64,000 nucleotides of DNA. It comes from Bombyx mori. Lineage: Eukaryota; Arthropoda; Insecta; Lepidoptera; Bombycidae. Every line of letters starts with the position of its first letter. The stretch's first letter is position 1. Where the stretch lies: assembly GCF_030269925.1 (NCBI RefSeq), contig NC_085130.1, positions 3,360,501 through 3,424,500 on the forward strand. Reading direction: 5' to 3'. Below, piece by piece: positions 1 through 10,250 of the stretch. The position numbers and the translations under genes are program-made. The notes below the pieces were generated by a model. That model worked only from the letters and a program-made list of their open reading frames with translations, was not told where the DNA came from and made no database searches.

Positions 1-154
1 TACGCAATGTTATTCCTTCACCGTGGAAGTCAATCATGAACACTTGTGAAGTACGTATTTCATTAGAAAAATTGGTACCCGCCTGCAGGATTCGAACACC
101 GTTGCATCGCTCGATACGAATGCACCGGACGTCTTATCCTTTAGGCCACGACGA
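1..154 (-). mobile_element. Bm1 SINE, 5' tRNA-like head (cut by window edge)
   Basis: On the minus strand this is the head of Bm1. It has an A-box-like GTGGCCTAAAGGATAAGACG, a B-box GTTCGAATCC, and the following segment with ATGAAATACG and TTCACGATTGACTTCC. The body lies beyond the left edge of the window. The head resembles an Arg tRNA but has no intact cloverleaf, and the same head recurs at six other places here, so it is a SINE rather than a tRNA gene. Confidence 0.85.
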
Positions 155-409
155 TTTCAAAAAAAGAATCATCAAATTGTATCGTGGACTACCTCAACTT
201 TCGAACGGATACCACTACTTTGCGGCAGAAAAATCCACAGTGGTAATACTTATTAATGTGGAATGACAAAACGCTTTACTCTTACTAAAAGTTGAGACAG
301 GAATTTGGGAAGATTGAGGAGCCTACTGCTAATACATTTAAATACATTCCTACCCACTCTACGGATAGTGTGAGCCATTTTCCCAACTCCTCCTCCTTCG
401 TCGATAATC

Positions 410-690
410 CTCAATGCTGGGAGTCGTGGCTTCCTCTTATAACTTTCTCCTGGATTATCCTGCGCCACTCCTGCCTATAGCAACGTCGACTGAAGTGTTG
501 AGAGTGGAGGGTATCTGGTTCGACCAGCGCATTGGACTTTTACTTCTGGGCCTCTTTGCGCATACCTTGCGTGTTACCAGCAGCTTCTTTAAATTGTCAC
601 TTCTCTTTCTGGCAATGGGTCCAAAGAACTCGGAACTCTTCCGAGCACATACAGTGCTGAGGCGCATCGGAATCTATCTATGGCCCAACT
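410..690 (-). pseudogene. RTE-type LINE reverse transcriptase C-terminus, decayed
   Basis: The minus strand encodes a frameshifted remnant of the RTE-clade endonuclease/reverse transcriptase C-terminal region. FGPIARK, DNLKKLLVT and a basic RPRSKSPMRWSNQI segment correspond to the FGHIAR, LEKL, GKR.RGR.P.RW family pattern seen better preserved at 42209-42562. The ORF is broken near 460 and continues in another frame. It is a dead fragment with no promoter or 5' part. Confidence 0.6.
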
Positions 691-912
691 AATTAAATTA
701 AAAAGGGGACAATTACTTTTTTTAAGCCCGAATCCGGCCCTGGACATAAATCAGGTGGATTGTGAGTAAATTGAATTAAGCAAGTTTTTAGCTTTGACTT
801 CAGACAGGTCGAGCGTAACGAACTGCTACTGTGAGTTAGATTTTTTTAATTGTTTTAGACGGTTAGACGCCTATTAACACAATAATGAAAATATATAAAA
901 AAAATAACTGAA

Positions 913-1151
913 ACTGGTGGTAGGACCTCTTGTGAGTCCGCGCGGGTAGGTACCACCTTGCCTATTTTCTGTGGTGAAGCAGTAATGCGTTTCGGTTTGA
1001 AGGGTTGGGCAGCCGTTGTAACTATACTTGAGACCTTTACTTATATCTCAAGGTGGGTGGCGCGTTTACGTCGTAAATGTCTATGGGCTCCAGTAACCAC
1101 TTAACACCAGGTGGGCTGTGAGCTCGTCCACGCATCTAGGCAATAAAAAAA
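913..1151 (+). mobile_element. Bm1 SINE, 5'-truncated
   Basis: A Bm1 body from ACTGGTGGTAGGACCTCTTG to the AATAAAAAAA tail, without the tRNA-like head. The boundary ACTGGTGGTAGG is a common 5' truncation point of Bm1 copies in this window. Confidence 0.9.
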
Positions 1152-1159
1152 TTTAAATA

Positions 1160-1348
1160 AGCGACATTTTTGCAAAATTACACTAGAGCCATTTAAAGTT
1201 TATAATATGGTAAAAATATCATAACAAAAAAACTTCTTCAGCTATTTTCATGGAGTATACATAATTAAAGTTCAATAAAAAACATTGAACTGTTTGATGC
1301 TATAGCCTAAAATAAAACGCACCTTTAATTACAAAAATAAATGTCGCT
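1160..1348. mobile_element. Short TA-flanked MITE
   Basis: The 189-bp unit starts AGCGACATTT and ends AAATGTCGCT, a perfect 10-bp inverted repeat followed by looser AT-rich pairing. TA dinucleotides lie immediately outside both ends (1158-1159 and 1349-1350), as for Tc1/mariner-type target duplication. There is no coding capacity. It sits directly after the A-tail of the Bm1 copy at 913-1151. Confidence 0.6.
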
Positions 1349-1373
1349 TAATCTTTTCACCACTCGATCTCAA

Positions 1374-1714
1374 TTTTTTACCGACTTTAAAAAAGGAGGA
1401 GGTTCTCAATTCGACTGAATGCTTTTTTTTTATGTTTGTTACCTCATAACTTTTGACTGGGTGAATCGAGTTTAATGATTCTTTTTTTAATAGAAAGCTG
1501 ACGCTTCCCGTGTGTTCCCATTTCCATTTAGTCCAGTTCTGATAATGGTATCCATGAGAAAACCATATAAGTCTTAAGTTTGCATCAAGTACGTGCGCGA
1601 CAAATAGATGAATAACTCAATATCACGCCAACCGATTTATCCGATGACTATTGTTTTTAGTGTATATTAATTTGTTTTGGAATATATATTTTTTTCTATT
1701 TGAAGTCGGTTTTT
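1374..1714. repeat. Element with ACCGACTT termini
   Basis: This roughly 340-bp AT-rich unit begins TTACCGACTTTAAAAAAGG and ends TTTGAAGTCGGTTTTT, so its ends are inverted copies of ACCGACTTNAAA. It includes the segment TCTCAATTCGACTG. A diverged partial copy lies at 36768-36880. I recognise it as a common lepidopteran repeat but cannot assign a superfamily. Confidence 0.5.
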
Positions 1715-2489
1715 GCTAAAGCAGGTCTATGTACAATTATTTAAGTTATAAGTATCTGAAAATCTAAATTTTAGTGTAAGTGATGAATGATGAAATTTAA
1801 TGATGATAAAATGCAAAAATCATGTCAAGTCCCTATGCAGCATGGTAATAGAATATACTGCTCCCACCCCACGTAATCTGTCACAAACAGAACTGTGACA
1901 CCACTTTGTATTATTACTTACAAAAAGCATTTTATGTCTGAGAAATATATTTGAAAAGTTCATTTACAACAAAAATTATTAGCCAATTCTGTTCTCTTCC
2001 TAATACCAAATAGGCATACTTATTGATGCTAATATACCGCTTATATCGATCCCGCCGTTATTGGCAACGGCGCGACGCTAAATGTGTGCTATGGTTCTAA
2101 TAACCGGAGCTCGGCAGTGCCAATTGTTTGTACCGTCTGCAAAACAGAATCGAAAAACTTTATTATTTTTATTGGTTAGTTCGGTCGACGAGCTCACGGC
2201 TTGTCTGGTGTTATATGGTTAAAAGGGCCCATAGACATCAGCAAATATGAGTTCTAGCTCTCAGCTTTTAAATAAAAGGCCGGCCCATCCTTCTAACCGA
2301 AACGCATACTGGAGGTTTTGTACACGTTTTGAAATTGATAGCTCTCGTGACGGATTTTAATAAATTGATTTGTGGTAGGGCGAATCGTAAGTCCGTAAGG
2401 GTAGATAGTACCATCTGCGCGCGCATTGGCGCGAAGGGATCCTCATTTTCGGTTTGGAGATCGGGTACCTAAACTTTTTACAATACAAT
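1715..2489. other. AT-rich stretch, no recognisable gene
   Basis: No repeat copy from elsewhere in the window was noticed here. A short GC-rich patch lies near 2049-2080, and a 63-codon ORF (2426-2617) has no recognisable features. Confidence 0.4.
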
Positions 2490-2945
2490 TAACATATCGA
2501 TCTTATTTCTTCAGATTCTCTAAAGCTACAAAGTTTTTAAGCTATTCCATAGCTTTTATCGCCGGCTTTGAGCGCGGCGACCGAATCAATAAATTTCGTA
2601 ACGAAAATAAAACCTAGCACCCCCCACTCCGCCTACCATGTAGCTCGCGTTCAACATATTCACACGTTACACTTGCGTAGTGCTTGTGAATAAGTGCGCG
2701 GCGTGACGTCGCACTGCATGCGCTTCATGAAAAGTCTGCCCAACTCTCTCTCGCGCGGTGTAGCTTATGAATGTGAAAGGACAGATTACTTACTAGTATT
2801 TGCTTTTGTTAATGTTTATAAATATAGCGTGGTCTTATTTTATTATTGTTTTAATATTAACTTATTATCGTCTAATTATAGTTGCATAAGTTGATAAAAA
2901 ATGCTATGCTTTACCGCGGCAGTCCCCGAGTGCTACACGTGTTTT
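2490..2945 (+). repeat. Dispersed repeat, inverted partner at 53395-53830
   Basis: About 450 bp matches the reverse complement of 53395-53830 at roughly 85-90 percent by eye. Shared landmarks are GACGTCGCACTGCATG, TTATAAATATAGCGTGGTC and CCGCGGCAGTCCCCGAGTG. It is not coding in either copy. The family is unidentified. It ends against a minus-strand LINE tail. Confidence 0.65.
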
Positions 2946-3113
2946 TTATTGGCTTTGTAGGCAGACGAGCATACGGTCATGATGGTGAGTGGTTACCGCC
3001 GCCCATGAACGTCAGCAATGCCAGGGGCAGAGGCAAGCCGCTGCCTACTGTTAAGTATTCTCCACAAGTCTCGTTTGAAGAAGGACACGTCGTAATGCTC
3101 GGGAAACATTGAG
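2945..3113 (-). mobile_element. LINE 3' end (Bm1-tail-sharing family)
   Basis: On the minus strand this is the terminal part of a non-LTR retrotransposon. It includes the end of the RT reading frame (a PERYDMSFFKRG-like region, degenerate here) and then the 3' UTR GTAGGCAGCGGCTTGGC-like block ending GCAATAAA plus an A-run. About 15 copies of this tail occur in the window and all are 5'-truncated. The family looks jockey-like/BMC1-like, but I cannot confirm the name. Confidence 0.75.
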
Positions 3114-3374
3114 AACAGTATAGTGTAGTAGCAAAAATAATAACAGCGTCTAAAAAACCATTAACAGCAGTCGTATTTATCGCATCAATGTTGTTTGAAT
3201 TGGGAACCTTAGTACGAGCAATCAAAAAATCTTCCAATGCGATCTCGTTTCCATTTCATTGGAGATTGTTGTGATTTTTCTCTAAGTATACTCTTGTTGA
3301 TTCTGCGGAAAGCGAATTTATTCGGGAATGAAATTTTATTTGTATTTGAAATATTTATACTGTTTTTATTTGTA

Positions 3375-3799
3375 CTAGAGGTCCCGCAGTAGTCGAAATT
3401 CGACTATAATTAATTGGAATTGTATAATAGGTTTGTACACTATTATAATTGTATTTTATACTTCTATAATCACAAATTTCGCCAAGGCTACACTATAAAA
3501 AAATATTAATAAAGACAAACAATATTTAATGTATTCTCAATTTGACCACAGACGTCAAGAACAAAAGTTTGACAATTAATAGTATGCATGCGTGTGTGCG
3601 TCAAATACATGGTATGTAGTGTGTGTAATGTTTTCTTTATTGATTTAATGTATCTTTTATGCATTATTTTAAAAAAATATTAGCATTGTGCACTTCTTCT
3701 CTATATTCTCTATAAGTGTGGAAAATTTCATGCTCCTCCGTCCCCGCAATTTTCGTAAAAAGGGATACAAAGTTTTTGCTTCACGTATTAATATATAGA
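3375..3799 (-). mobile_element. Non-autonomous Helitron, 425 bp
   Basis: On the minus strand it starts TCTATATATTAATACG and ends with a near-palindrome AGTCGAATTTCGACT, about 12 bp, then CTAG. It is flanked by A on the 5' side and T on the 3' side. A TC start, a 3' hairpin, a CTRR end and insertion between A and T are Helitron hallmarks. The same element recurs at 7554, 9236, 13545, 32567 and 51118. It has no Rep/helicase coding. Confidence 0.85.
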
Positions 3800-4198
3800 T
3801 TCTACAGCTTTTGTATTGCAACTTGAACGTTAATTCTATTGTGTACATTTTCTTTTCAGTAAACGAGTTAAGGCGATTAGGAGGCAGCGCATGTTGATAC
3901 TGCATTCTATATCTGCCGCAAGGTCTCAATTGTATTGTACAGCGGCTATTCCACTCTTCCATCAAAAGCACGTGTCTGCTTCGCGGCATATATAGGCAAA
4001 ATTGTAGTGGCACCTACCAGTGTAAGCTTAGAACACGCCCTCCTAGTAAGTGCCAGTTCACGACCACATTACGCTGATATCATAGTCAGAGAATGCTGCT
4101 ACGGGAAGAGATGCTTTACTAGGCCAAGTTATGTTGGCTACCACGGTCCTCCTTAGAAACTCATCATTCGTATAGCTACTGGTATAAATGAAATAAAA

Positions 4199-4565
4199 AA
4201 TTCTGCGGCAGAGATGCGAATATTGAGATGGATGTGTGGAGTGACAAGAATGGATAAGATAAGAAATGAGTATATCAGGGGAAGTGTGAAAGTAGCCCCG
4301 GTGATTGACAAATTAAAGAGCGGCCGGTTAGCGTGGTATGGACATGTGATGCGTAGAGAGAAAGATGCACGTGACTAGGAGATGTATGGAAATAGCAGTG
4401 CAAGGTAGAGGGGAAGATGTCGACCGAAGAAGATATGGATGGAGTATGTGAATGATGATATAAGAGAGAGAGGAGTGAGTTTTGAAATGACGGCTGATAG
4501 AAAATAATGGTATAGAAAATTTCGCTGTACTAACCCTACGTAGTGGGACAAAGTGGAGAAAAAGA
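4199..4565 (+). pseudogene. RTE-type LINE RT C-terminus, broken
   Basis: Translation gives MRILRWMCGVTRMDKIRNE, then GRLAWYGHVMRRE and, after an in-frame stop, PKKIWMEYVNDDIRE. This is the C-terminal region typical of RTE/BovB-like endonuclease-reverse transcriptases. Stops and frameshifts inactivate it. The 3' end reads CTACGTAGTGGGACAAAGTGG, matching the tails at 22540, 58605 and 63745. Confidence 0.75.
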
Positions 4566-4832
4566 ATAAGAATAATTCATTAGAACATTGACTGCCGCCG
4601 CAGTTACAGGTTTAACCAGTGTTAGTTCAGAGCTTCCCCTAACAAAATAAAGAGCAAGTTGTTTTTGCTGACGGTACTACAAATATGCGTCGGCTAGTAA
4701 TCAACGCGATTCGTGTTGACCGCTGATTGTGAAATATCGTTTTGTTTATTACAAATGACGTAGGTACGTTGTATTTAAAATAAGGGTAAATAGTCTGGTA
4801 TTTCGGTCACATAAGATACGTTGTACATAATA

Positions 4833-5098
4833 CATATCGACGCTTGAAAGGCAAAAGTGACTAAGCGACAATAACTGCTTTGTACATAAATGATAGGCAA
4901 TAACCATAGTCGATGCGCAAAAAATATATATTTCTAGGTCTATTAAAATCATTTCAATCCTACAGCTGCTAGCTAATTTCTACTACAGCTGGATTCGTTA
5001 AAATAAATTTTGTTTTCAGGTATTTCAACTTTAAATTAGTCTACTGTAAAGTCCACGCATTGTCGCTTAGTCACGTTTGCCTTTCAAGCGTCGATATG
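4833..5098. mobile_element. 266-bp MITE with 39-bp TIRs (copy 1)
   Basis: The unit begins CATATCGACGCTTGAAAGGC and ends with its inverse. The terminal inverted repeats are about 39 bp with one mismatch, and TA lies on both sides (4831-4832, 5099-5100). The internal sequence, including GCTTTGTACATAAATGATAG, is shared with a second copy at 17451-17691. It is non-coding and probably cross-mobilised by a Tc1/mariner transposase. Confidence 0.8.
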
Positions 5099-5257
5099 TA
5101 TAACGGTGTGGGACACGTCCACTTACTACTATTATTACTACTACTGTAAGGTTTGTTGTAAAATAATTAAAATAAAATTTATCATGTTAAAGTTTAAGGC
5201 AATTTTCGGATTGCCAATTAGTTACACTGTTGATGGGAGCAATGGAAGCAGTGGGGA

Positions 5258-5434
5258 CGTGACGTATATAGGCGGAAGTGTATACATAATAATATATAGA
5301 CAATAAACAGTCATACAAAGAGCAAGCAAAGCTGTTCATCACACGAATGTTTGCCCGATGTGGGGATCGAACCCACGAACCTCGACACAACAGACATGGT
5401 AGCTATCTATTGCACGACTGAGTCAGTCATGTAA
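5258..5434 (-). mobile_element. tRNA-headed SINE (not Bm1), short copy
   Basis: On the minus strand a tRNA-like head carries the B-box GGTTCGATCCCCACATCGGG, followed by AAACATTCGTGTGATGAACA. The same layout occurs at 24188 and 54474. The repeated 3' extension argues for a SINE head and not a tRNA gene. Confidence 0.6.
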
Positions 5435-5439
5435 TCAAA

Positions 5440-5717
5440 AATAAATAAAAATGAATTGCTGTTCGTTAGTCTCGCTAAAACTCGAGAACGGCTGGACCGA
5501 TTTGGCTAATTTTGGTCTTAAATTATTTGTGGAAGTCCAGGTTTAAAAGGTGAATAAATATGCTCGGAATTAAATAAAAATAACAATTTTGTTTTTCCTT
5601 TGATGTGTCCCCCGTCGGACGGATTCCTTTGGTTTGTTTTAAGTTTATTAATTAATACAAAAGTTTAGGTCTTTTATTTATCGATTGAGGCACTACGAAG
5701 TCTGCCGGGTCAGCTAG
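5440..5717 (+). mobile_element. Helitron-like element, GCCGGGTCAGCTAG end
   Basis: About 278 bp from AAAAATGAATTGCTGTTCG to GCCGGGTCAGCTAG followed by T. A CTAG|T end fits a non-autonomous Helitron. Copies occur at 26668-26957 (+) and 49387-49673 (-). The 5' TC is degraded in this copy. Confidence 0.65.
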
Positions 5718-6072
5718 TAAATAAATAAAAACGCGATATGAAACCTTAAAAGTAACTTCGAATTATATCTACGATATATTGGTTATTTGATCACAAGCAT
5801 TTGAATAAGGTTAACCTATTTTCCATTAAAACATAACAAAGAGGAAATAAACTAACAAAAGTTTTCTTTGGAATTATAACGGCTTCACATGGACGGCATT
5901 GTCGGGTCTATAATTGATTCCGATTGCGCCGACCGTCAAAAGCTCCGCCGAGCTTAATTAAGCTCGATACGGCTTCCTTTCCGTGCTTCAAGGACGTACT
6001 TGAAACATTTGGTTTGTGTTTTTAAATGATTTAATTAATGTTATTGACAAGAGTATTTGTTGTAACGGCTAA
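5718..6072. other. Unassigned AT-rich stretch with a perfect palindrome
   Basis: No gene. A perfect 16-bp palindrome GAGCTTAATTAAGCTC lies near 5950-5970 in a locally GC-rich patch. Its function is unknown. Confidence 0.35.
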
Positions 6073-6158
6073 AAGATTAAGAGGCCCGGTGCATTTGTAT
6101 CGAGCGATGCGGCTGTACCGGTATTCGAATCCAGCAGACAGGTACCAATTTTAATGAC
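6073..6158 (+). mobile_element. Bm1 SINE, isolated tRNA-like head
   Basis: A diverged Bm1 head (CCGGTGCATTTGTATCGAGCG, then ATTCGAATCC and GGTACCAATTTT) that ends just after the head. It lies about 100 bp before another head at 6258. Confidence 0.65.
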
Positions 6159-6257
6159 AATCAGAATGAATAGAAAATAAAACATGGCAGTTATAAGGAC
6201 TGCCGATAGAAATGAAAATTTATAACATCTAACACAGCACAGCACACAATCAGTTAT

Positions 6258-6696
6258 GTCATCGTGGCCTAAAGGATAAGACGTTCGGTGCATTCGTATT
6301 TAGCGATGCACCGGTGTCCGAATCCCGCAGGCGGGTACCAATTTTTCTAATGAAATACGTACTCAACAAACATTCTATACAGATATAAGTTCTAAAGTCT
6401 CAAGTATAGTTACAACGGCTGCCGCACCCTTGAAACCGAAACGCATTACTGCTTCACGACAGAAATCCCGTGCGGACTCACAAGAGGTCCTGCCACCAGT
6501 AATAACGCAAATTATAAGTTTGCGAGTTTGATTTTTATTACACGATGTTATTCCTTCACCGTGGAAGTCAATCGTGAACATTTGTTGAGTACGTGTATTT
6601 CATTTGAAAAATTGGTACCCGCCTGCGGGATTCGAACACCGGTGCATCGTTCAACACGAATGCACCGGACGTCTTATCCTTTAGGCCACGACGACT
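6258..6696. mobile_element. Inverted Bm1 dimer (two heads facing each other)
   Basis: A plus-strand head runs from 6258 to about 6375. At about 6382 the sequence switches into a minus-strand Bm1 that runs through its body to a complete head ending at 6696. Both outer ends are therefore tRNA-like heads with A and B boxes, pointing inward. The A-tail and 3' end are missing from both halves. The arms are about 115 bp. Confidence 0.8.
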
Positions 6697-7553
6697 TGGT
6701 TATTTTATCTGATTTCTTTTTGTTTCTTTTATTTTTTGTTTTTTTTCTTTCAGATTTAATTAATTTTATAATCATTTGGTCCTAGAGCTAGATGTTAGCT
6801 GTGATTACCTATAATTAAGTGAGCACATGTCATGTTTTGATATTTTTGTACCCTATGTTTAAGCCAGTATTTCATTTGTTGGTGATCCATTAAATAAATA
6901 AATCCGGTAAAAACCCGCTGTTTCCAAAATATCAAAATAGAACCACAAGCGAGAATTTCTCGTATAACATTTAAACCAATCTACATGACAAATCGGTTTA
7001 TATTTTGTTCGTTTTTGTTTGTAATGATTTTTATTACGCCAATCGACCCGGCCATACATCAACGGCGCTTTACGGGCATCGCACGTTTTATGGCCACAAA
7101 CCGAAATAGAGGTAACCGTGTGTAGAAAAGTTTATTATTTATTGCACGAGATGGGTGAACGAGATCATGGCCCACCCAGTGCTGAGTGATTACTGGATCA
7201 CCTAGTCAACGTCTCACAATGTGGGACCCATTATTAGATATGAGGTCGGCGATATTATTCTTCAAATAAGTACGCCTGACAGCAGTGTATTTCGACTTTA
7301 GTTGTACCAGGTCGGTAATACACATTGTAGTTAAATCTAAATTACTGTTTTGTAAAGAATATCTTATATCTAAAAAAATCTAAGAAAGGATTTGAAATTA
7401 TTCATAGTTTAGAAATAGAGACTGCAAGCAATATGCACATTAATAATGGTTTTATTAAACTAGCCAAAAATAGATCTGACGATATATTCTTGTTCTACTA
7501 AGTAAGATGGATTAGGGAAAGATGGCTCGTGAGGTTACTTACCCAATTGGAGA
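6697..7553. other. Mostly unassigned, with a decayed Bm1 tail at 7134-7199
   Basis: Positions 7134-7199 match the minus-strand Bm1 3' tail (TTATTGCACGAGATGGGTG, then GGCCCACCCAGTGCTGAGTG). The remainder is AT-rich and shows nothing recognisable. Confidence 0.5.
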
Positions 7554-7967
7554 TCTATATATTAATACGTGAAGCAAAAACTTTGTATCCCTTTTTACGA
7601 AAATTGCGCGGACGGAGGAGTATGAAATTTTCCAAACTTATAGAGAATATAGAGAAGAAGTGCACAATGCTAATATTTTTTTAAAATAATGCATAAAAGA
7701 TACATTAAATCAATAAAGAAAACATTACACACACTACATACCATGTATTTGACGCACACACGCATGCATACTATTTATTGTCAAACTTTTGTTCTTGACG
7801 TCTGTTGTCAAATTGAGATTAAATATTGTTTGTCTTTGTTAATATTTTTTATAGTGTAGTCTTCGCGAAATTTGTGATTATAGAAGTATAAAATACAATC
7901 ATAATAGTGTACAAACTTACAATTCCAATTAATTATAGTCGAATTTCGACTACTGCGGGTCCTCTAG
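7554..7967 (+). mobile_element. Non-autonomous Helitron, 414 bp
   Basis: Same family as 3375-3799, in plus orientation, from TCTATATATTAATACG to GTCCTCTAG with A and T flanks. Hairpin AGTCGAATTTCGACT lies about 12 bp before the end. Confidence 0.85.
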
Positions 7968-8167
7968 TTAACATAAAAACACATCTCAAAAAGAACATTC
8001 TTACATTGTCAAAGAGACAACAGTAAACTTAACCAGTAAAACCATAAATGCATCGACGCAAACCGCTTTGTCGCTACATGTGCCAAGTGTGGCCATATCT
8101 ATATATCTATACATATAAATAAAATTGGTGTGTCTGTTTGTAATATTGAAATAACCTCTTTTTACTT

Positions 8168-8534
8168 TTTTTTTATTGCTTAGATGGGTGGACGAGCTCA
8201 CGGCCCACTTGGTGTTAAGTGGTTACTGGAGCCCATAGACATCCACAACGTAAATGCGCTATGACATGTCCTTCTTCAAACGAGGCTTGTGGAGAGTATT
8301 AAACGGTAGGCAGTGGCTTGGCTCTGCCCCTGGCATTGCTGAAGTCCATGGGCGACGGTAACCGCTCATCATCAAGTGGGCCATATCCTCGTTTGCCTAC
8401 AAGGGCAATAAAAAAAAAAGTTACAACGGCTGCCCCACCCTTCAAACCGAAACGCATTACTGCTTCACGGCAGAAATAGTCAGAGTGGTGGTACCCACCC
8501 GCGCGGACTCACAAGAGGTCCTACCACCTGTAAA
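8168..8534 (-). mobile_element. Bm1 SINE interrupted by a LINE tail
   Basis: A minus-strand Bm1 body occupies 8168-8259 and 8420-8534. The LINE 3' end at 8256-8419 sits between the parts. About 39 bp of Bm1 expected at the junction (the CACCCACCTTGAGATATAAG region) is absent. Confidence 0.85.
8256..8419 (+). mobile_element. LINE 3' end inserted in Bm1
   Basis: It starts GCGCTATGACATGTCC (coding for the YDMSFFKRG end of the RT), runs through the GGTAGGCAG 3' UTR and ends GGGCAATAAAAAAAAAA. The GCGC at the 5' junction could belong to either element, so there is microhomology. Confidence 0.85.
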
Positions 8535-8554
8535 TACATACTACATGCATATGA

Positions 8555-8597
8555 ATATATACGGTACATACACCAAAATAACATTTTTTACAATTTT

Positions 8598-8628
<31 letters not shown>

Positions 8629-8843
8629 TCTGGCTAATCTCTGGAACGGCTGGACCGATTTTGACGGGACTTTCACTGATAGGTAGCTGATGATATAAGG
8701 AGTAACTTAGGCTACTTTTTTTAGACTAGCTTCACCCCGCGGCGTCACCCGCAGTTATTGTCGTACCGCGGGCAACATGGCGGGACTCGCCTATCAATAA
8801 TAAAATTTAATGTTTCCGAAGCGAAGCGAGGGCGGGTCGCTAG
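8555..8843 (+). mobile_element. Helitron-like element, GGGCGGGTCGCTAG end
   Basis: It contains a (GTCT)n run near 8598-8625, then GGAACGGCTGGACCGATTTT, and ends GCGAAGCGAGGGCGGGTCG CTAG followed by T. Copies end the same way at 53054 and 63735. The 5' end is uncertain. Confidence 0.65.
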
Positions 8844-9235
8844 TTAAATAATATCTGCATTGACATTTGTTAGAGAAGACGTACACTGACTACACGTCCC
8901 AAGATGGGCATCGATGCTTATAATGTGATATCGATTTATTATATCGATTTTATTTCGTTAACCGTCTCTCAATCAAGGACCAGTTTACCGTCTCGTCCAC
9001 ACAAAACAGATTCATCGAGGAATTCCACTAAATTTTGGAACATCGATTTCCTTCCCCGAAATCTAGTTTATAAAATGTTGTAATTTAAATAAATAAGGGT
9101 GAGAGCCAGAGTGACTCGTAAATTCACGTCAAATTTTAATGGGCCCGTTTCTAATAAAACCTTTACTAAGCGTTCTCGATTTAAAAATTACGTTAATATA
9201 AATATTGATGCCTTCGTTCGGATAGATTATGAGAA

Positions 9236-9653
9236 CTAGAAATAGTCGAAATTCGACTATAATTAATTGAAATTATAAGTTTGTACACTATTATGATTTT
9301 ATTGTCAAAAATAATTTATACTTCTATAATCACAAACTTCGCCAACTACACTTTAGACAATAAAGACAAACAATATTTAATCTATTGTCAATTTGACCAC
9401 AGACTATAAGCAATAAGAAAAGTTTGACAATAAACAACTAGTATGCATGCGCGCGTGTGTCATATGCATGGTAGTGTATGTAATGTTTTTTTATGAAGTT
9501 ACTGTATTTTTATGCATATTTTTTTAAAAAATATGAGCATTCTGCACTCCTTCTCTATATTCTCTATAAGCGTGAGAAATTTCGTATTCCTCCGTCCGCG
9601 AAATTTTCGTAAAAAGGGGTACAAAGTTTTTGCTTCACGTATTATTATATAGA
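9236..9653 (-). mobile_element. Non-autonomous Helitron, 3' spacer deleted
   Basis: Same family as 3375-3799. The roughly 11-bp spacer between the hairpin and terminal CTAG is missing here, so the hairpin nearly touches the CTAG. Confidence 0.8.
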
Positions 9654-9837
9654 TTCTGTAAACATAGGCTTAAAATTGATGAATACATTTATGTGGTCAT
9701 AGAAAGGTGGTCGAACGCTAAACGCTCTGGCATTAAGTGGTCAGTTGACCTACTATTTTTCTTTCTAGTCGTACACTCTTGACAGAGTGGTCGTGGTCAA
9801 GCATCAGTCGGATCCTGCGATATCGATGCGACGCCAT

Positions 9838-10025
9838 GTGGCACGGTGTTTCGCAGAGCGAGAGCAATCATTTATGTTGGAGTGAGTCACAGATTTTATG
9901 AAGTCGGACCATCGGGTTGGAGATCGTCCGCGAGATCTTTTGCCCTCGACTTGCCCTCGCACCACCAACCGCTCAATAGAGTCCTCATTACGAGCGATGT
10001 GCCCGAAGAACTTGATGATACGTAT
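9838..10025 (-). pseudogene. RTE-type LINE RT C-terminus
   Basis: The minus strand encodes RIIKFFGHIARNEDSIERLV followed by GKRSRGRSPTRWSDFIKSV, a well preserved FGHIAR / RSRGRSPTRWSD block of RTE-clade LINEs. A stop follows shortly after. Nothing upstream of the block remains. Confidence 0.8.
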
Positions 10026-10060
10026 TTAGAATGTGACCTACTAACGGACCCACTAATCAG

Positions 10061-10230
10061 TGTACTTAGTGCGAGTTTTCTAACTACTCGATCGTATAAG
10101 AGTTAAATCAAATTTGTATGGAGTCGGAACAGCTTCCCTTCGTTTGCCGCTAGGGGCGCTGTTCCAAATTCATACAAATTTCAGTTCACTTTTACGAGAT
10201 CGAGAAGTTAAAAGACTCGCACTAAGCACA
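10061..10230. mobile_element. Foldback element, near-complete palindrome
   Basis: The left arm starts TGTACTTAGTGCGAGTTTTC and the right arm is its inverse ending in ACTCGCACTAAGCACA. Pairing continues through the AAATTTGTATG region, so about 75 bp on each side pair at roughly 80 percent. The centre is CCGCTAGGGGCGCTGT. It is non-coding. Confidence 0.65.
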
Positions 10231-10250
10231 GAGTTGATTCATGGTGTCAC

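Noticed and set aside
8598..8627. (GTCT)n satellite
   Set aside because: A short run inside a Helitron-like element, also present at 52876. Not an independent array.
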